Position numbers and translations under genes: made by a program
In this document: one piece after another, positions 26,120-34,398 of the stretch
Layout of the letters: each line of letters starts with the position of its first letter
How positions within the stretch are numbered: the stretch's first letter is position 1
From: an uncultured Pseudomonadales bacterium
GTDB lineage: Bacteria > Pseudomonadota > Gammaproteobacteria > Pseudomonadales > Azotimanducaceae
Assembly (NCBI GenBank): GCA_958296295.1
Contig: OY282460.1
Location: 310,001-374,000, forward strand
Reading direction: 5' to 3'
DNA: 64,000 nt
Notes under the pieces: generated by a model
Database searches by the model: none
Seen by the model: only the letters and a program-made list of their open reading frames with translations
Told to the model about the DNA's origin: nothing

Positions 26120-26341
26120 GTGGACATTTCCATCACCTATTGCACTTCCTGAGGCTACAAGCCCAAAGCGGTCAGTTTGGCTGCGAAGATCAAGGATGCG
26201 CTTGGCGAAGAGTCGTTTCTCATCGAAGGCGCCGGGGGCATCTTCGACGTGAACGTGGACGGCAAGCTCGTCTACTCGAAGCACGAAACCGGCGATTTCC
26301 CGGACGAGCACAAACTGGTCGGCGAGCTCGCCGCGATGTGA
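26120..26341 (+). CDS. SelW-like (Rdx family) selenoprotein with in-frame TGA
   Basis: Read through one TGA (26150-26152), the frame gives DISITYCTS-U-GYKPKA, then LAAKIKDALGEE, FLIEGAGGIFDVNVDG and KLVYSKHETGDFPDEHKLV, ending at TGA 26339-26341. This is a complete SelW/Rdx thioredoxin-like protein of about 73 residues, with Sec11 in the family's C-x-x-(C/U) redox motif (Cys8, Sec11). Without readthrough the frame gives only a ten-residue stub and no conserved protein. Start is taken at GTG 26120, which has GGAGG at 26106-26110 nine bases upstream; the in-frame ATG at 26102 would add six residues. The gene lies 35 bp after the PNPOx-like gene. The selenium machinery genes (selA, selB, selC, selD) are not in this window. 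Confidence 0.88.
26160..26182 (+). promoter_or_regulatory. Bacterial SECIS-like hairpin after the Sec codon
   Basis: Immediately downstream of the in-frame TGA the strand reads AGCCCAAA (26160-26167), GCGGTCAG (26168-26175), TTTGGCT (26176-26182). The first and third parts pair over 7 bp with one bulged C, and an 8-base loop starts with G. The loop begins 15 bases after the TGA, close to the spacing seen for bacterial SECIS elements that recruit SelB, and a G among the first two loop bases is also typical. Confidence 0.65.
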
Positions 26342-26447
26342 ACGCCCGGCGCTGTCGCCGACGTGGCGGGCTCGGTGCCACTAGGCGGTGAACGCTGCCG
26401 CTTGAACATCGGGCTTTGCCGGGAGTCGCGGGGTCGGAGGAGTAGTC

Positions 26448-27095
26448 ATGGCCAACGTATTCGTCACTTGGGGTGGTTGGAACGGCCACGAGCCGGAGGC
26501 TACCGCGGCCATCTGCGCGGACGCGCTGCGCGCCGAAGGCCACAGCGTGACCATGAGCGACAGCCTGGCGCCGCTGGCGGACGACGGTTTCATGGCCGCG
26601 CAGGACCTGGTGGTGCCGGTGTGGACGATGGCGAGCATCAGCCGCGAGCAGGAAGCCGGGTTGCTCAAGGCCATTCGCGCCGGCACCGGCTGCGCCGGTT
26701 GGCATGGCGGCATGGGCGACGCCTTCCGCAACAATGTCGAGTACCAGTTCATGGTGGGCGGCCAGTTCATCTGCCATCCCGGCGGCATCATCGACTACGA
26801 GGTGCGCATCGCCAGCGACGATCCCATCGTCGCGGGTTTGGCGGACTTTCGGATGCGTTCCGAGCAGTACTTCATGCATGTGGACCCGTCCAACGAGGTG
26901 CTCGCCACAACCACCTTCAGCGGCGAGCACTGGGGCATAGACTGGGTGAAGGGCGTGACGATGCCGGTTGCTTGGAAGAAGCGGTACGGCGCCGGCAAGG
27001 TGTTCTACAGCGCCCTCGGCCATGTGGCGGCGGACTTCAACGTACCCGAGGCGAAGGAGCTCATGCGCCGGGGTTGTTTGTGGGCCATGCGCTGA
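26448..27095 (+). CDS. ThuA-like (trehalose-utilisation/GATase1-like) protein
   Basis: The 215-residue protein matches the ThuA family: VFVTWGGWNGHEPEATAAICADALR at the start, WHGGMGDAFRNNVEYQFMVGGQFICHPG in the middle, and YGAGKVFYSALGHVAADF near the end. The fold is related to class I glutamine amidotransferases, and some members are linked to sugar metabolism. A GGAGGAGTAGTC site precedes the ATG. It lies about 106 bp after the selenoprotein stop and may be the last gene of the CoA-transferase cluster. The substrate is unknown. Confidence 0.88.
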   Translation: MANVFVTWGGWNGHEPEATAAICADALRAEGHSVTMSDSLAPLADDGFMAAQDLVVPVWTMASISREQEAGLLKAIRAGTGCAGWHGGMGDAFRNNVEYQFMVGGQFICHPGGIIDYEVRIASDDPIVAGLADFRMRSEQYFMHVDPSNEVLATTTFSGEHWGIDWVKGVTMPVAWKKRYGAGKVFYSALGHVAADFNVPEAKELMRRGCLWAMR

Positions 27096-27123
27096 CGGCC
27101 GGTTGAGTGATGGCCCGGCGTCG

Positions 27124-28335
27124 TCATGGCCGGGCCCTTCGCTTTGCGTGTATTTCGAGGGCGCGAACCATGTGCGTTCGGAATGATGGGATGCCGAAGC
27201 TCACCATGCCGTCGTTGGTGAACGTCAAGACGCCATGCGCAATCGCCGCATTGACGACGGTTCGGCCTTCTCCGTTTAGCGCATCGACCGCAGCGACAGC
27301 TTCGTCCTCGCCGATGGCGTCCTGATCCAGCTCCAGCATCTTGGCGATCACGGGCAGCATCGCCGGCGTCTTGTGCGGGATCACCTCCAGTCGAGAGTTG
27401 TAGTAGTCGGTTCTCGCGCGATCGCCCCACGCCAATGCCTCCGCCAATGGCGGCCCATCGGCCAAATCGCCGTAACGGGCAATCGCGTCAAGCGCGCCGG
27501 CGAGATAGCCGTGAACATGCTGTGGGAAGCCGTGCGAAGCCTCGGCCAGCTTAACGACGCACGATTCAGGCACTTCGTGCCCCAACGCTTGCAGGTTGCC
27601 AGCTACGGCTTCCACCGCCTCGGTGGTGCTCAATGCGCCCAAGCGGAAAGTCTCGGCCACCCGTGAAATGCCGCGGTTGTCGTCGAGTTTTGCGAGGACA
27701 TTCGGCAAGTGTTGCAAACCGGCGCCAATGGTCAGTAGGGGACATCCATGCGTCCCCTCATGCAGCACCCGCAACGAGGCGACGCCTTCCGCATCCGCGG
27801 TTTGGAGTTCGTCAACGGTCAGCACCAGCACTTTGTCCCGCCGTCCGTGCCAAGCCTTCCACAGGCCCTTGTCCTTGGAATCCTTGAGCATCGACTCCAA
27901 ATTGGGGACGTGGCGAGGGGTGTCGAACGTGGTGCCCACCGACACCTTTGCGACATCGGCGCCAATGCCTATGCTGCGGCCGGCCTTGCGCGCCGCAATG
28001 TCGGCGATGGATCGGCCTTTCCTTTCGTGCCCTAGCGCTTTCGCGATCTCCATGATCAAATCGACGGGCCGGCTCAACGTGATCGTGCCGACAGCCAGGT
28101 GCAGGACATTGCCACCCTTGCGCGAGACGGCATCCGCGGCGAACTTGGCGCACAACTGCGTTTTCCCCACGCCGGGCACGCCAACGATCAACGACAGCCC
28201 TGCTGACGGATCGCCCGTTTCGCACAGCCAGTCGAGCCGGCTGTTCAAGGCCGCGAGTTCAGTGCGCCTTCCTGCGAAGTACGGGGGCGCGTCGCGTGCC
28301 GTGCCGAGTCGCGGGGGGTGTCGTTTGGCCTTCAT
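27124..28335 (-). CDS. ORC/AAA-type P-loop ATPase with winged-helix-like C-terminus
   Basis: A 403-residue ATPase: YFAGRRTELAALNSRLDWL, Walker A in LIVGVPGVGKTQLCAKF, Walker B in KVLVLTVDELQTAD, a sensor region in LLTIGAGLQHLPNVL, and a C-terminal stretch (GVLTFTNDGMVSFGIPSFRTHM) that resembles the winged helix of ORC1/Cdc6-like or STAND ATPases. The biological role is unknown; such genes occur in mobile and defence regions. It lies directly beside the deleted ISNCY-like element. The ATG is preceded by the end of that element's left flank. Confidence 0.82.
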   Translation of the reverse strand: MKAKRHPPRLGTARDAPPYFAGRRTELAALNSRLDWLCETGDPSAGLSLIVGVPGVGKTQLCAKFAADAVSRKGGNVLHLAVGTITLSRPVDLIMEIAKALGHERKGRSIADIAARKAGRSIGIGADVAKVSVGTTFDTPRHVPNLESMLKDSKDKGLWKAWHGRRDKVLVLTVDELQTADAEGVASLRVLHEGTHGCPLLTIGAGLQHLPNVLAKLDDNRGISRVAETFRLGALSTTEAVEAVAGNLQALGHEVPESCVVKLAEASHGFPQHVHGYLAGALDAIARYGDLADGPPLAEALAWGDRARTDYYNSRLEVIPHKTPAMLPVIAKMLELDQDAIGEDEAVAAVDALNGEGRTVVNAAIAHGVLTFTNDGMVSFGIPSFRTHMVRALEIHAKRRARP

Positions 28336-28400
28336 GCGCCGAGCGGCCTGTTGTACCGTTCGCCGCGATCATACAGCGAGAGGGCGCGGGGCCTCGGTTG

Positions 28401-28417
28401 CCTCGGTTCAACGGCCT
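28401..28417. repeat. 17-bp direct repeat flanking the deleted ISNCY-like element (left copy)
   Basis: CCTCGGTTCAACGGCCT here recurs unchanged at 29217-29233, on the other side of the element. It is best read as a long target-site duplication. Confidence 0.75.
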
Positions 28418-29216
28418 GTCAGCGCAAAACCCTAATGTCCCCTTCGTGCAAAGTAGAGATGTCCCCTTTGGAACTTGGAGTGTCGCCTTTTCGCGGTTGC
28501 GTGGAGGCGGGATTTGGGGCTGGAAGGGACGATGACGGTGAAGGAAGCGGATCGGGCGGCGTTGATCGCGGCGGTGGTGGAAAAGCGCGTGAAGCAGCGC
28601 GAGGCGGCGGATCGTCTGGGGCTGAGCGTGAGGCAGGTGAAGCGTCTGGCGAGACGGTGCCGGGAACAAGGGGCGGCCGGGATGGCGTCGGCGCGCCGCG
28701 GCGCGCCGTCGAACAGGGCGTTCGGTGCGGAGGTTCGGCTGGAGGCGGCGGTGACGGTGTGCAAGGGCTTCGACGGCGCGGCGTCGGTGCTTCTCAAGGG
28801 GCGCAAGCTGGCGTTCCGGGTGCTGGCGGAGGGCGAGGCGGCGGTTCCGGTGGAGGACGAGAAGGGCGTGGGGAGCCGGGTCGACGCGGCGAAGGCGGAG
28901 CAGGCGGCGAGGCCGGACTGGAAGCCGGCGCCGGACCATCCGTGGCGCCGGCCGTTCAAGCCCGCCGCGGCGGAGCGCGCCGCGGCATGAGGTCGCGCCG
29001 GGCCGGGATGGCGCGTCCGGACCGGCGCCGCGTTTTCCACCGTCTTTCCACCGCCGCTTTTGCGATGAAGGGGGATCGCGCCCGTGGAAAGACCGTGGAA
29101 AAACGCTACTCGGCTCGCCCGGGCGCCTCGTTGCCGCCGGCAGGATCCCGGGCCTTCGGCAAAGGGGACATTTCTACTTTGCACAAAAGGGGACATTTCT
29201 ACTTTGCGTTGACACA
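28418..29216 (+). mobile_element. Internally deleted ISNCY-like element, about 0.8 kb
   Basis: The left end carries two copies of an ATGTCCCCTT-type motif separated by TGCAAAGTAGA (28435-28469). The right end carries the inverted equivalents (AAAGGGGACATTTCTACTTT twice, 29161-29206). Innermost sequences next to the direct repeats also match in inverse: GTCAGCGCAAA on the left and TTTGCGTTGAC on the right. Only a truncated transposase gene lies inside. Size and termini suggest a non-autonomous derivative that could still be moved by an intact relative. Confidence 0.8.
28532..28990 (+). pseudogene. ISNCY-type transposase with central deletion
   Basis: The frame opens like an ISNCY transposase (ALIAAVVEKRVKQREAADRL, then GLSVRQVKRLARRCREQGA, a helix-turn-helix) and ends like one (PDWKPAPDHPWRRPFKP). 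It is only 152 codons long, versus more than 400 for an intact enzyme. The join is near residue 75, after GAPSNRAFG. The whole catalytic DDE core is therefore missing although the reading frame is open, consistent with an internal deletion rather than point decay. Confidence 0.8.
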
Positions 29217-29233
29217 CCTCGGTTCAACGGCCT
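29217..29233. repeat. 17-bp direct repeat flanking the deleted ISNCY-like element (right copy)
   Basis: Identical to 28401-28417. Removing one copy together with the element would restore a continuous intergenic sequence. Confidence 0.75.
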
Positions 29234-29303
29234 TTACGAACAACCCGCGACGGGGCAAAATGCTCATCAAGCAAGGGCGGCCAGCACGAACGCGAATCCA
29301 GAC

Positions 29304-29600
29304 ATGAACCCGGCAATTGCGCGCAACGAGATCGAACCGTTGCTGAACGCGCTGATTCGGCAACTCGCGGACCAGGGCCGAGCCACGGAACGGGCCATCT
29401 ACCTGCGGATTCGCAAAAACCTTAGAGCCGCGAGCAGCCCGCACGAGCTGGCCCGCCCTTTCCACGACCTCTCCACGATGGCCACGGTGCGGCGCCGCCG
29501 CGCCTCGCCCAGCGGCGACGCGAACATCCTCTTGGCCCGCATCTTGGAGAAGGCCGAGCAGCTGGCTGCGGAAACGGCGGAGGCGCCCACCATCCATTGA
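29304..29600 (+). CDS. Small hypothetical protein
   Basis: A 98-residue charged, helical protein (EIEPLLNALIRQLADQGRATERAIYLRIRKNLRA ... ANILLARILEKAEQLAAETAE) with no recognised domain, signal peptide or membrane segment. It begins at an ATG 71 bp after the ISNCY-like element's right direct repeat and precedes the second thiolase gene by 76 bp. It may be co-transcribed with that pair, but nothing ties it to them functionally. Confidence 0.5.
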   Translation: MNPAIARNEIEPLLNALIRQLADQGRATERAIYLRIRKNLRAASSPHELARPFHDLSTMATVRRRRASPSGDANILLARILEKAEQLAAETAEAPTIH

Positions 29601-29676
29601 TCCGCAGCTCGGCGCGCGGCGGGCGTTCCGCCAGCGGCCCCGCTCCCGATAGCCAACACATCTCCTAACCAGCGCT

Positions 29677-30951
29677 ATGAACGCCACCGACATTAACGCC
29701 ACCGACATTGAAGCCACCGCCCCCAAGCACCTGCGCGGCAAGTACGCCATCGTTGGTGTGGGCGAGACGGGCTACACGCGCGGTTCAGGTGCTACCACCC
29801 GTGCGCTTGGCACCACCGCCGTGCGCAACGCCATCGCGGACGCCGGCCTGACCATCGCGGACATCGACGGCATGCTCTCCTACAACGGCAACGATTCGGT
29901 GCCGTCCACCGCTATCGCCGGCGATCTCGGCATTCGCTTGAACTTCTACATGGATTGTCACGGCGGCGGTTCCTCCACGGAAGCGCTCGTCGGCATGGCC
30001 ACCGGCGTCATTGAAGCTGGGCTGTGCAAGACCGTGGCGATCTTTCGCTCCATGAACGGCTACTCGCAAGTTCGCGTCGGCGGCACCGGGCGCAGCACCG
30101 GGCGTTCGGCGCTCTCCGGCGACGCATTGTTCGGGCGCGCCTTCGGCCAAGCGAGCGCCGCGCAGAGTTTCGCCCCAGCCTTCATGCGGCACATGTACGA
30201 GTACGGCACCACGCCGGCGCAAGTGGCGCATGTGAAAGCGATCCACTCGGAACACGCCTCCAACAACCCCAAGGCCTACTACAAGCAGCGCGTGACGGTG
30301 GAGGACGTGCTCGCCAGCCGCATGATCTGCAAGCCGCTGCACCTGCTCGATTGCTGCGTGGAAACGGACAACGGCAACTGCGTCATCGTCACTTCGCTGG
30401 ATCGCGCCAAGGACTGCCGTCATGTCCCCGCCGTCATCCTGGGCGTCGTTGGGCGCTGCTCCAAGCCCAGACTGGACAGCTACTACCAAGCCGGCCCCAT
30501 CACCACCGCCGCCGGCGCATACGCCAAGGACATCCTGTGGGCGAACTCCGGTGTTGGCCCCGAGGACATCCAAGTTACCGGCGCGTACGACGCCTTCACG
30601 TTCACGACGATGCTGCAACTGGAAGATTACGGCTTTTGCAAGAAGGGCGAAGGCGGCGACTACGTGAGTTCCGGCGTCATGCGCCTCGGCAATGCCCGTC
30701 CCAACAACACCAGCGGCGGTCACTTGTGCGAGGGCTACACCCACGGCATCGCTATGGTGATCGAGAACATCCGCCAGCTGCGCCAGGACGTGGACGACAG
30801 CTGCCCCATCGGCGCGAACGGCAGGCGCCAGCACACCTTCGACTACTCCGAGGGAGGTTGCCGGCAGGTGCGGAACGCCGAGTTGACAGCGAACTTGGGC
30901 TGGGCCACCCCGACGACGGGCAGCGCCTTGGTGATGGCGCGAGGCGTGTGA
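29677..30951 (+). CDS. Thiolase-like acyl-CoA protein (second copy)
   Basis: The 424-residue protein is a thiolase-fold relative of the gene at 7.9-9.1 kb: KYAIVGVGETGYTRGSGATTRALG, CHGGGSSTEALVGMATGVIEAG, SEHASNNPKAYYKQRVT, and GGHLCEGYTHGIAMVIENIRQLR. The first 15 residues (MNATDINATDIEATAPKH) contain a repeated NATDI and are not part of the fold; the ATG at 29677 could be later. It forms an operon with a DUF35 protein (gap 4 bp), as members of this family usually do. The lipid or acyl-CoA it handles is unknown. Confidence 0.9.
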   Translation: MNATDINATDIEATAPKHLRGKYAIVGVGETGYTRGSGATTRALGTTAVRNAIADAGLTIADIDGMLSYNGNDSVPSTAIAGDLGIRLNFYMDCHGGGSSTEALVGMATGVIEAGLCKTVAIFRSMNGYSQVRVGGTGRSTGRSALSGDALFGRAFGQASAAQSFAPAFMRHMYEYGTTPAQVAHVKAIHSEHASNNPKAYYKQRVTVEDVLASRMICKPLHLLDCCVETDNGNCVIVTSLDRAKDCRHVPAVILGVVGRCSKPRLDSYYQAGPITTAAGAYAKDILWANSGVGPEDIQVTGAYDAFTFTTMLQLEDYGFCKKGEGGDYVSSGVMRLGNARPNNTSGGHLCEGYTHGIAMVIENIRQLRQDVDDSCPIGANGRRQHTFDYSEGGCRQVRNAELTANLGWATPTTGSALVMARGV

Positions 30952-30955
30952 AACG

Positions 30956-31474
30956 ATGGCGCTGATCGGCGAACACCTCGGCATGGCGGTCGCCATCGAC
31001 GATTTGGACACGCCCAATCGGGAGTTCTACACCCGCTGCGGCAGCGGCATGCTGCACCTGCAAGCCTGCACCGCTTGCGAGTTGCTGCGCTATCCCACCA
31101 CAACCGCCTGCCCGTGGTGCTCGGCCCCGGGGTACGAATGGCGCCCGCTGTCCGGCAAAGGCGCCATCTATTCGTACTGCGAGGTCCACCACCCCATCCA
31201 GCCGGTGTTCCGGGCCCACCTGCCGTACCAGATCCTGCTGGTGCAGCTGGACGAGCAGATCGGTGCGCCGAACGAACACGACGGCCTGCGCGTCACCGGC
31301 AATTTGGTGACGCCGGATGGCGAGTTGGCACCGGAAGCGTTGGTGCGCTCCGTCGGCATCGGCACCCGCGTGCGCTTGGTGCCCAAGGACATCGGCGGCG
31401 GCATGGCGCTGCCGCAGTGGGCGGTGGACGAAACGGCGGAACAAGCGAAGCCTTGGCGGTATCCGCAGGAGTAG
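30956..31474 (+). CDS. DUF35 / Zn-ribbon OB-fold protein (second copy)
   Basis: A 172-residue protein with the two-domain DUF35 plan: NREFYTRCGSGMLHLQACTACELLRYPTTTACPWCSAP, whose Cys pairs (CTAC, CPWC) bind zinc, followed by an OB-fold (GKGAIYSYCEVHHPIQPVF ... PYQILLVQLDEQIGAPNEHDGLRVTGNL). It would serve as partner to the thiolase-like protein encoded 4 bp upstream. It is clearly diverged from the 7.5 kb copy, so the two pairs are not a recent duplication. Confidence 0.9.
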   Translation: MALIGEHLGMAVAIDDLDTPNREFYTRCGSGMLHLQACTACELLRYPTTTACPWCSAPGYEWRPLSGKGAIYSYCEVHHPIQPVFRAHLPYQILLVQLDEQIGAPNEHDGLRVTGNLVTPDGELAPEALVRSVGIGTRVRLVPKDIGGGMALPQWAVDETAEQAKPWRYPQE

Positions 31475-31499
31475 CAACCGCGAAGCCGCCACCACTGTG

Positions 31500-32710
31500 C
31501 GAAAAACGCTGTCAGCGCCGGCTTGGATCGTGCTCGGAGTATGTGCGGATGCCGGTGGGCAGGTCGGAAAGACCGCGCTGGGGTGTTGGTTTGCGCCCGC
31601 TGAGGGCGAGCACGCTCGGAGTGCGGGCTGCGGGGTTGTAGTCCGGCACTTCGACGATGTGCAACCAGCGTTGGGATAGCGTGCCCCGGCCTTCGTCGCG
31701 AGTTGCCGACGGGCGTCTGCCAGCACTCGCACCGCGCGGTCGGCGTGGCCCGGGTGATGGCGCGCTTGGAAGGCGGCGACGCCTTGCCAGTTCTCGGTGA
31801 CGGTGGCGTAGCGGGCGGTATGCACGGTGGCCGAGAGCGGCACCGGCGTGGCCGAGCGGTACTCGAAAAACCGGCGGCCGTTTTCCTTCCACTCCCCGGT
31901 CGAGGCGCCAGGGCCGATGGCGGTTTGGGCCAAACTGGTGCCAGCGCGGATGGTGAGCGGGATGGGCGTTGTGGCATTGCCGTGGGGGCCGTCGGCGAAG
32001 CGGGGAACGAGGGTCGCGAGGCGGATGGCGGCGCCGTTGGCCAACGCCGTTGGCCAACACGGTACCCGGGCCGTCCACGTCATGTCGAACGCGATCTTCA
32101 GCGTCTCGTCCGGTTCCAAGGGACGGTTCAGGCGCTAGCTGCGGCCGGTTTGGGTTTCACTGACGAGCTCGCCGGTCAGCGCGAGCCGCGCGAAGGTATC
32201 CGCTCGTCGTGGCGGTTGGCGACGACCCCCGCGACGCCATGGCCCCGGCGGCGGCTAGGCAAACGCCGATCCAAGGCCGGCCGCAGGCCACGCGGGCGCA
32301 AGCGAGCAAGGCCGCGAATTGCAGCGTTGGCCAGCCGAGATTGAAGTAGACCCCGTGCAGATAGAGCGCCGGTTCCACTGGCACATCGCCGCGGACGTAT
32401 TGATAGCCGACGGCGGCGAAGCCGGCCAGCGTCAGGCCGCCCAATCCGGCCAGCCCCAAGGCCGCGGCGGCTTGGCTGGGCGGCGTGCCCTTGGAATGAC
32501 GCTCGCGGCGGCCCAGACGATCATCGCCCAGCAAAGCGGCGCGAAGTTGGCGTGGACGGCTTCGAGCGTAGTGCGCGTGGTGGGCGCCTCGGCAAGTCCT
32601 AGAGCGAGGCCGCCGAGGAGATTGCAGATGCCCAAGGCGAGCAGCGCCAAACAAGCCGGTCGGAAGACTATCCACCGGGCGGTCTTCGACACGTCGGCCC
32701 ACCCGTTTCG
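31500..32710 (-). pseudogene. Decayed ABC-permease / M1-peptidase-like membrane protein gene
   Basis: Three minus-strand frames hold successive pieces of one protein. Membrane-segment frames come first: RPACLALLALGICNLLGGLA and YLHGVYFNLGWPTLQFAALL (about 32690-32300). Then come MEPDETLKIAFDMTWTARV, ENGRRFFEYRSATPVPLSAT and HHPGHADRAVRVLADARRQ (about 32119-31730), and finally, in another frame, RWLHIVEVPDYNPAARTP (about 31660-31600). The order and content fit the large ABC-2-type permeases fused to an M1-peptidase-like domain. At least two frameshifts break it and most of the usual length (about 1200 residues) is missing. Confidence 0.65.
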
Positions 32711-32888
32711 ATTGCCCCGGCCAGCGCATCCCCGGTTAAAATGCGCGTCAAGAAAGCGGCGTATCGCGCCAAGCGGATGCCGCGTCCGAGCCCCGTGCTC
32801 AATCGCCCGCTGACGAGCCGGCCAGTCGGCGCCAGCGAACCGCGAGTTCGGGGCCGCAACGAGGAACGGGTTTGAGGAGGCAAGAGCC

Positions 32889-33230
32889 ATGAACCGTAGA
32901 CAACTCCTGCGCCGGGCCGCGGCGACCATCCCGGTGCTCACGCTCGGCGGCCACCGGGCTTGGGCGGCCGAGGCGGATTCACTGGAACTCATCTCGGAAG
33001 ACCACGCCACGGCGAAAGCGCTTGGATACGTTCACGACGCCGCCGCCAGCCCCAAGCGCGTCACGGACGAGCAGAAGACGCAATTCTGCGACAACTGCAT
33101 CCACTATGTGGCGAAAGCGCCGGCCGGCCCGGAACCGGAAGACGGTCGCGGCACCTGCGCCTTGCTGCCCAACTATCTGGTGACAGCCAAGGGCTGGTGT
33201 ACCGTGTGGGTGGTCAAGCCGCCAGCTTAG
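32889..33230 (+). CDS. High-potential iron-sulfur protein (HiPIP)
   Basis: A 113-residue precursor with a twin-arginine signal (MNRRQLLRRAAATIPVLTLGG ... WA-AE) and a mature HiPIP. Four cysteines, Cys67, Cys70, Cys90 and Cys104, are spaced CDNC, GTC and GWC as in the family, and aromatic residues surround the cluster site (FCDNCIHY, LLPNYL). It carries one [4Fe-4S] cluster and shuttles electrons in the periplasm. A GAGGAGGCAAGAGCC site precedes the ATG. It sits beside the caa3-type oxidase operon and is a plausible electron donor to it. Confidence 0.92.
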   Translation: MNRRQLLRRAAATIPVLTLGGHRAWAAEADSLELISEDHATAKALGYVHDAAASPKRVTDEQKTQFCDNCIHYVAKAPAGPEPEDGRGTCALLPNYLVTAKGWCTVWVVKPPA

Positions 33231-33301
33231 CGCTTTTCACCCGGAAGTAGAGTGGCGGCGTTTGCCGCTCGCCTATGTGCCGATGGCCGGGGGGTTCCCG
33301 G

Positions 33302-33649
33302 TCAGTGGACGACGGGCTTCGCCACGGCGTAGGGATCCTCGCCGAAATACTCGATTCTCGTGAGCCACGTGTAGTCGGATTCCATCCACATCAAGCCCAC
33401 CAACACGAGCAGCGCCCCCGGCGGCAGCAGCAGGGCGTAGATGAGGGCCCAGCGTTCGTACTTCAGATGCATGAAGATCGCCACGATGTAGCCCGCCTTC
33501 ACGAACATGAAAAGCAGGATGAGACCCCAGCGCATAAGGCCGTCTTGCAGGAAGTCCGTGGCGTAGGAGAGCCCGCTCACGATGAACAGCCCGACCCACA
33601 CCGCAAAATAGATGGAGAGCGGATGTTGTTGACCGACCTCGGACGACAC
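33302..33649 (-). CDS. Cytochrome c oxidase subunit IV family protein
   Basis: A 115-residue membrane protein with three predicted helices (YFAVWVGLFIVSGLSYATDFL, WGLILLFMFVKAGYIVAIFMH, and LLPPGALLVLVGLMWM). It has the family's FVKAGYIVAIFMHLKYE core. It is the last gene of the oxidase operon, 47 bp after subunit III. These small subunits stabilise the oxidase; they do not carry cofactors. Confidence 0.88.
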   Translation of the reverse strand: MSSEVGQQHPLSIYFAVWVGLFIVSGLSYATDFLQDGLMRWGLILLFMFVKAGYIVAIFMHLKYERWALIYALLLPPGALLVLVGLMWMESDYTWLTRIEYFGEDPYAVAKPVVH

Positions 33650-33696
33650 GGTTTACCTCTTGCGCCTGTGTTGCGGAATCATGGCCTGCGCCGCCG

Positions 33697-34353
33697 TCAC
33701 CACAGGTAGAAAAACGCGAAGATGAACACCCACACCAAATCCACGAAGTGCCAGTAGAGGCCGACGATCTCGATGATCTCGTAGTTGGTGTGGTCGTATT
33801 TTCCCTTGTGGACGCGGTGCGCGATGATGAGCAGATACGCGACGCCAGCGGAAACATGCAAGCCGTGAAAGCCCGTGATCATGAAGAAGCAGGCGCCGAA
33901 CTGCTCGGCGCCCCAGTTGTTCTTGAAAGGTCTCACGCCTTCGCTGATGAGCTTGTACCACTCGAACGCCTGCATGCTCACGAACACGAAACCGAAGAAC
34001 GCGGTGGCCAGGATGAGCCGCACCGCCTTTTTCTTGTCCCGCCGGTAGCCGTAGTTCACCGCCATCGCCATGGTGCCGCTGGAGGTGATGAGGTCGAACG
34101 TCATGATGGCGATGAGCAGCAGCGGCACCGACTGGCCCAAAACCGTCAGCGAGAACACCTCGCTCGCGTTCGGCCAAGGTTCGGCGGTGGTGGTGCGCAC
34201 CGTCATGTATGCGGTGAGGAAGCACGAGAAGATGAACGTGTCCGAAAGGAGGAAGATCCACATCATGGCCTTCCCCCAGGGCACGCCCTTGAAGGTGGTG
34301 ACGTCCGAGCCCCAATCTCGGATTATGGTTGCGTGACCAGCCGCTGACGCCAT
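33697..34353 (-). CDS. Cytochrome c oxidase subunit III
   Basis: The 218-residue protein contains about five membrane helices and the subunit III signatures WGKAMMWIFLLSDTFIFSCFL, VSMQAFEWYKLISEG, CFFMITGFHGLHVSAGVAYL, and a final VGLYWHFVDLVWVFIFAFFYL. It belongs to the same operon as subunits I, II and IV. No cofactor is bound; the subunit supports stability and proton uptake. Confidence 0.92.
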   Translation of the reverse strand: MASAAGHATIIRDWGSDVTTFKGVPWGKAMMWIFLLSDTFIFSCFLTAYMTVRTTTAEPWPNASEVFSLTVLGQSVPLLLIAIMTFDLITSSGTMAMAVNYGYRRDKKKAVRLILATAFFGFVFVSMQAFEWYKLISEGVRPFKNNWGAEQFGACFFMITGFHGLHVSAGVAYLLIIAHRVHKGKYDHTNYEIIEIVGLYWHFVDLVWVFIFAFFYLW

Positions 34354-34398
34354 CGTTCGTGCTACGACACTCTAAAGGGGTGAAAACAACCGTACCGT

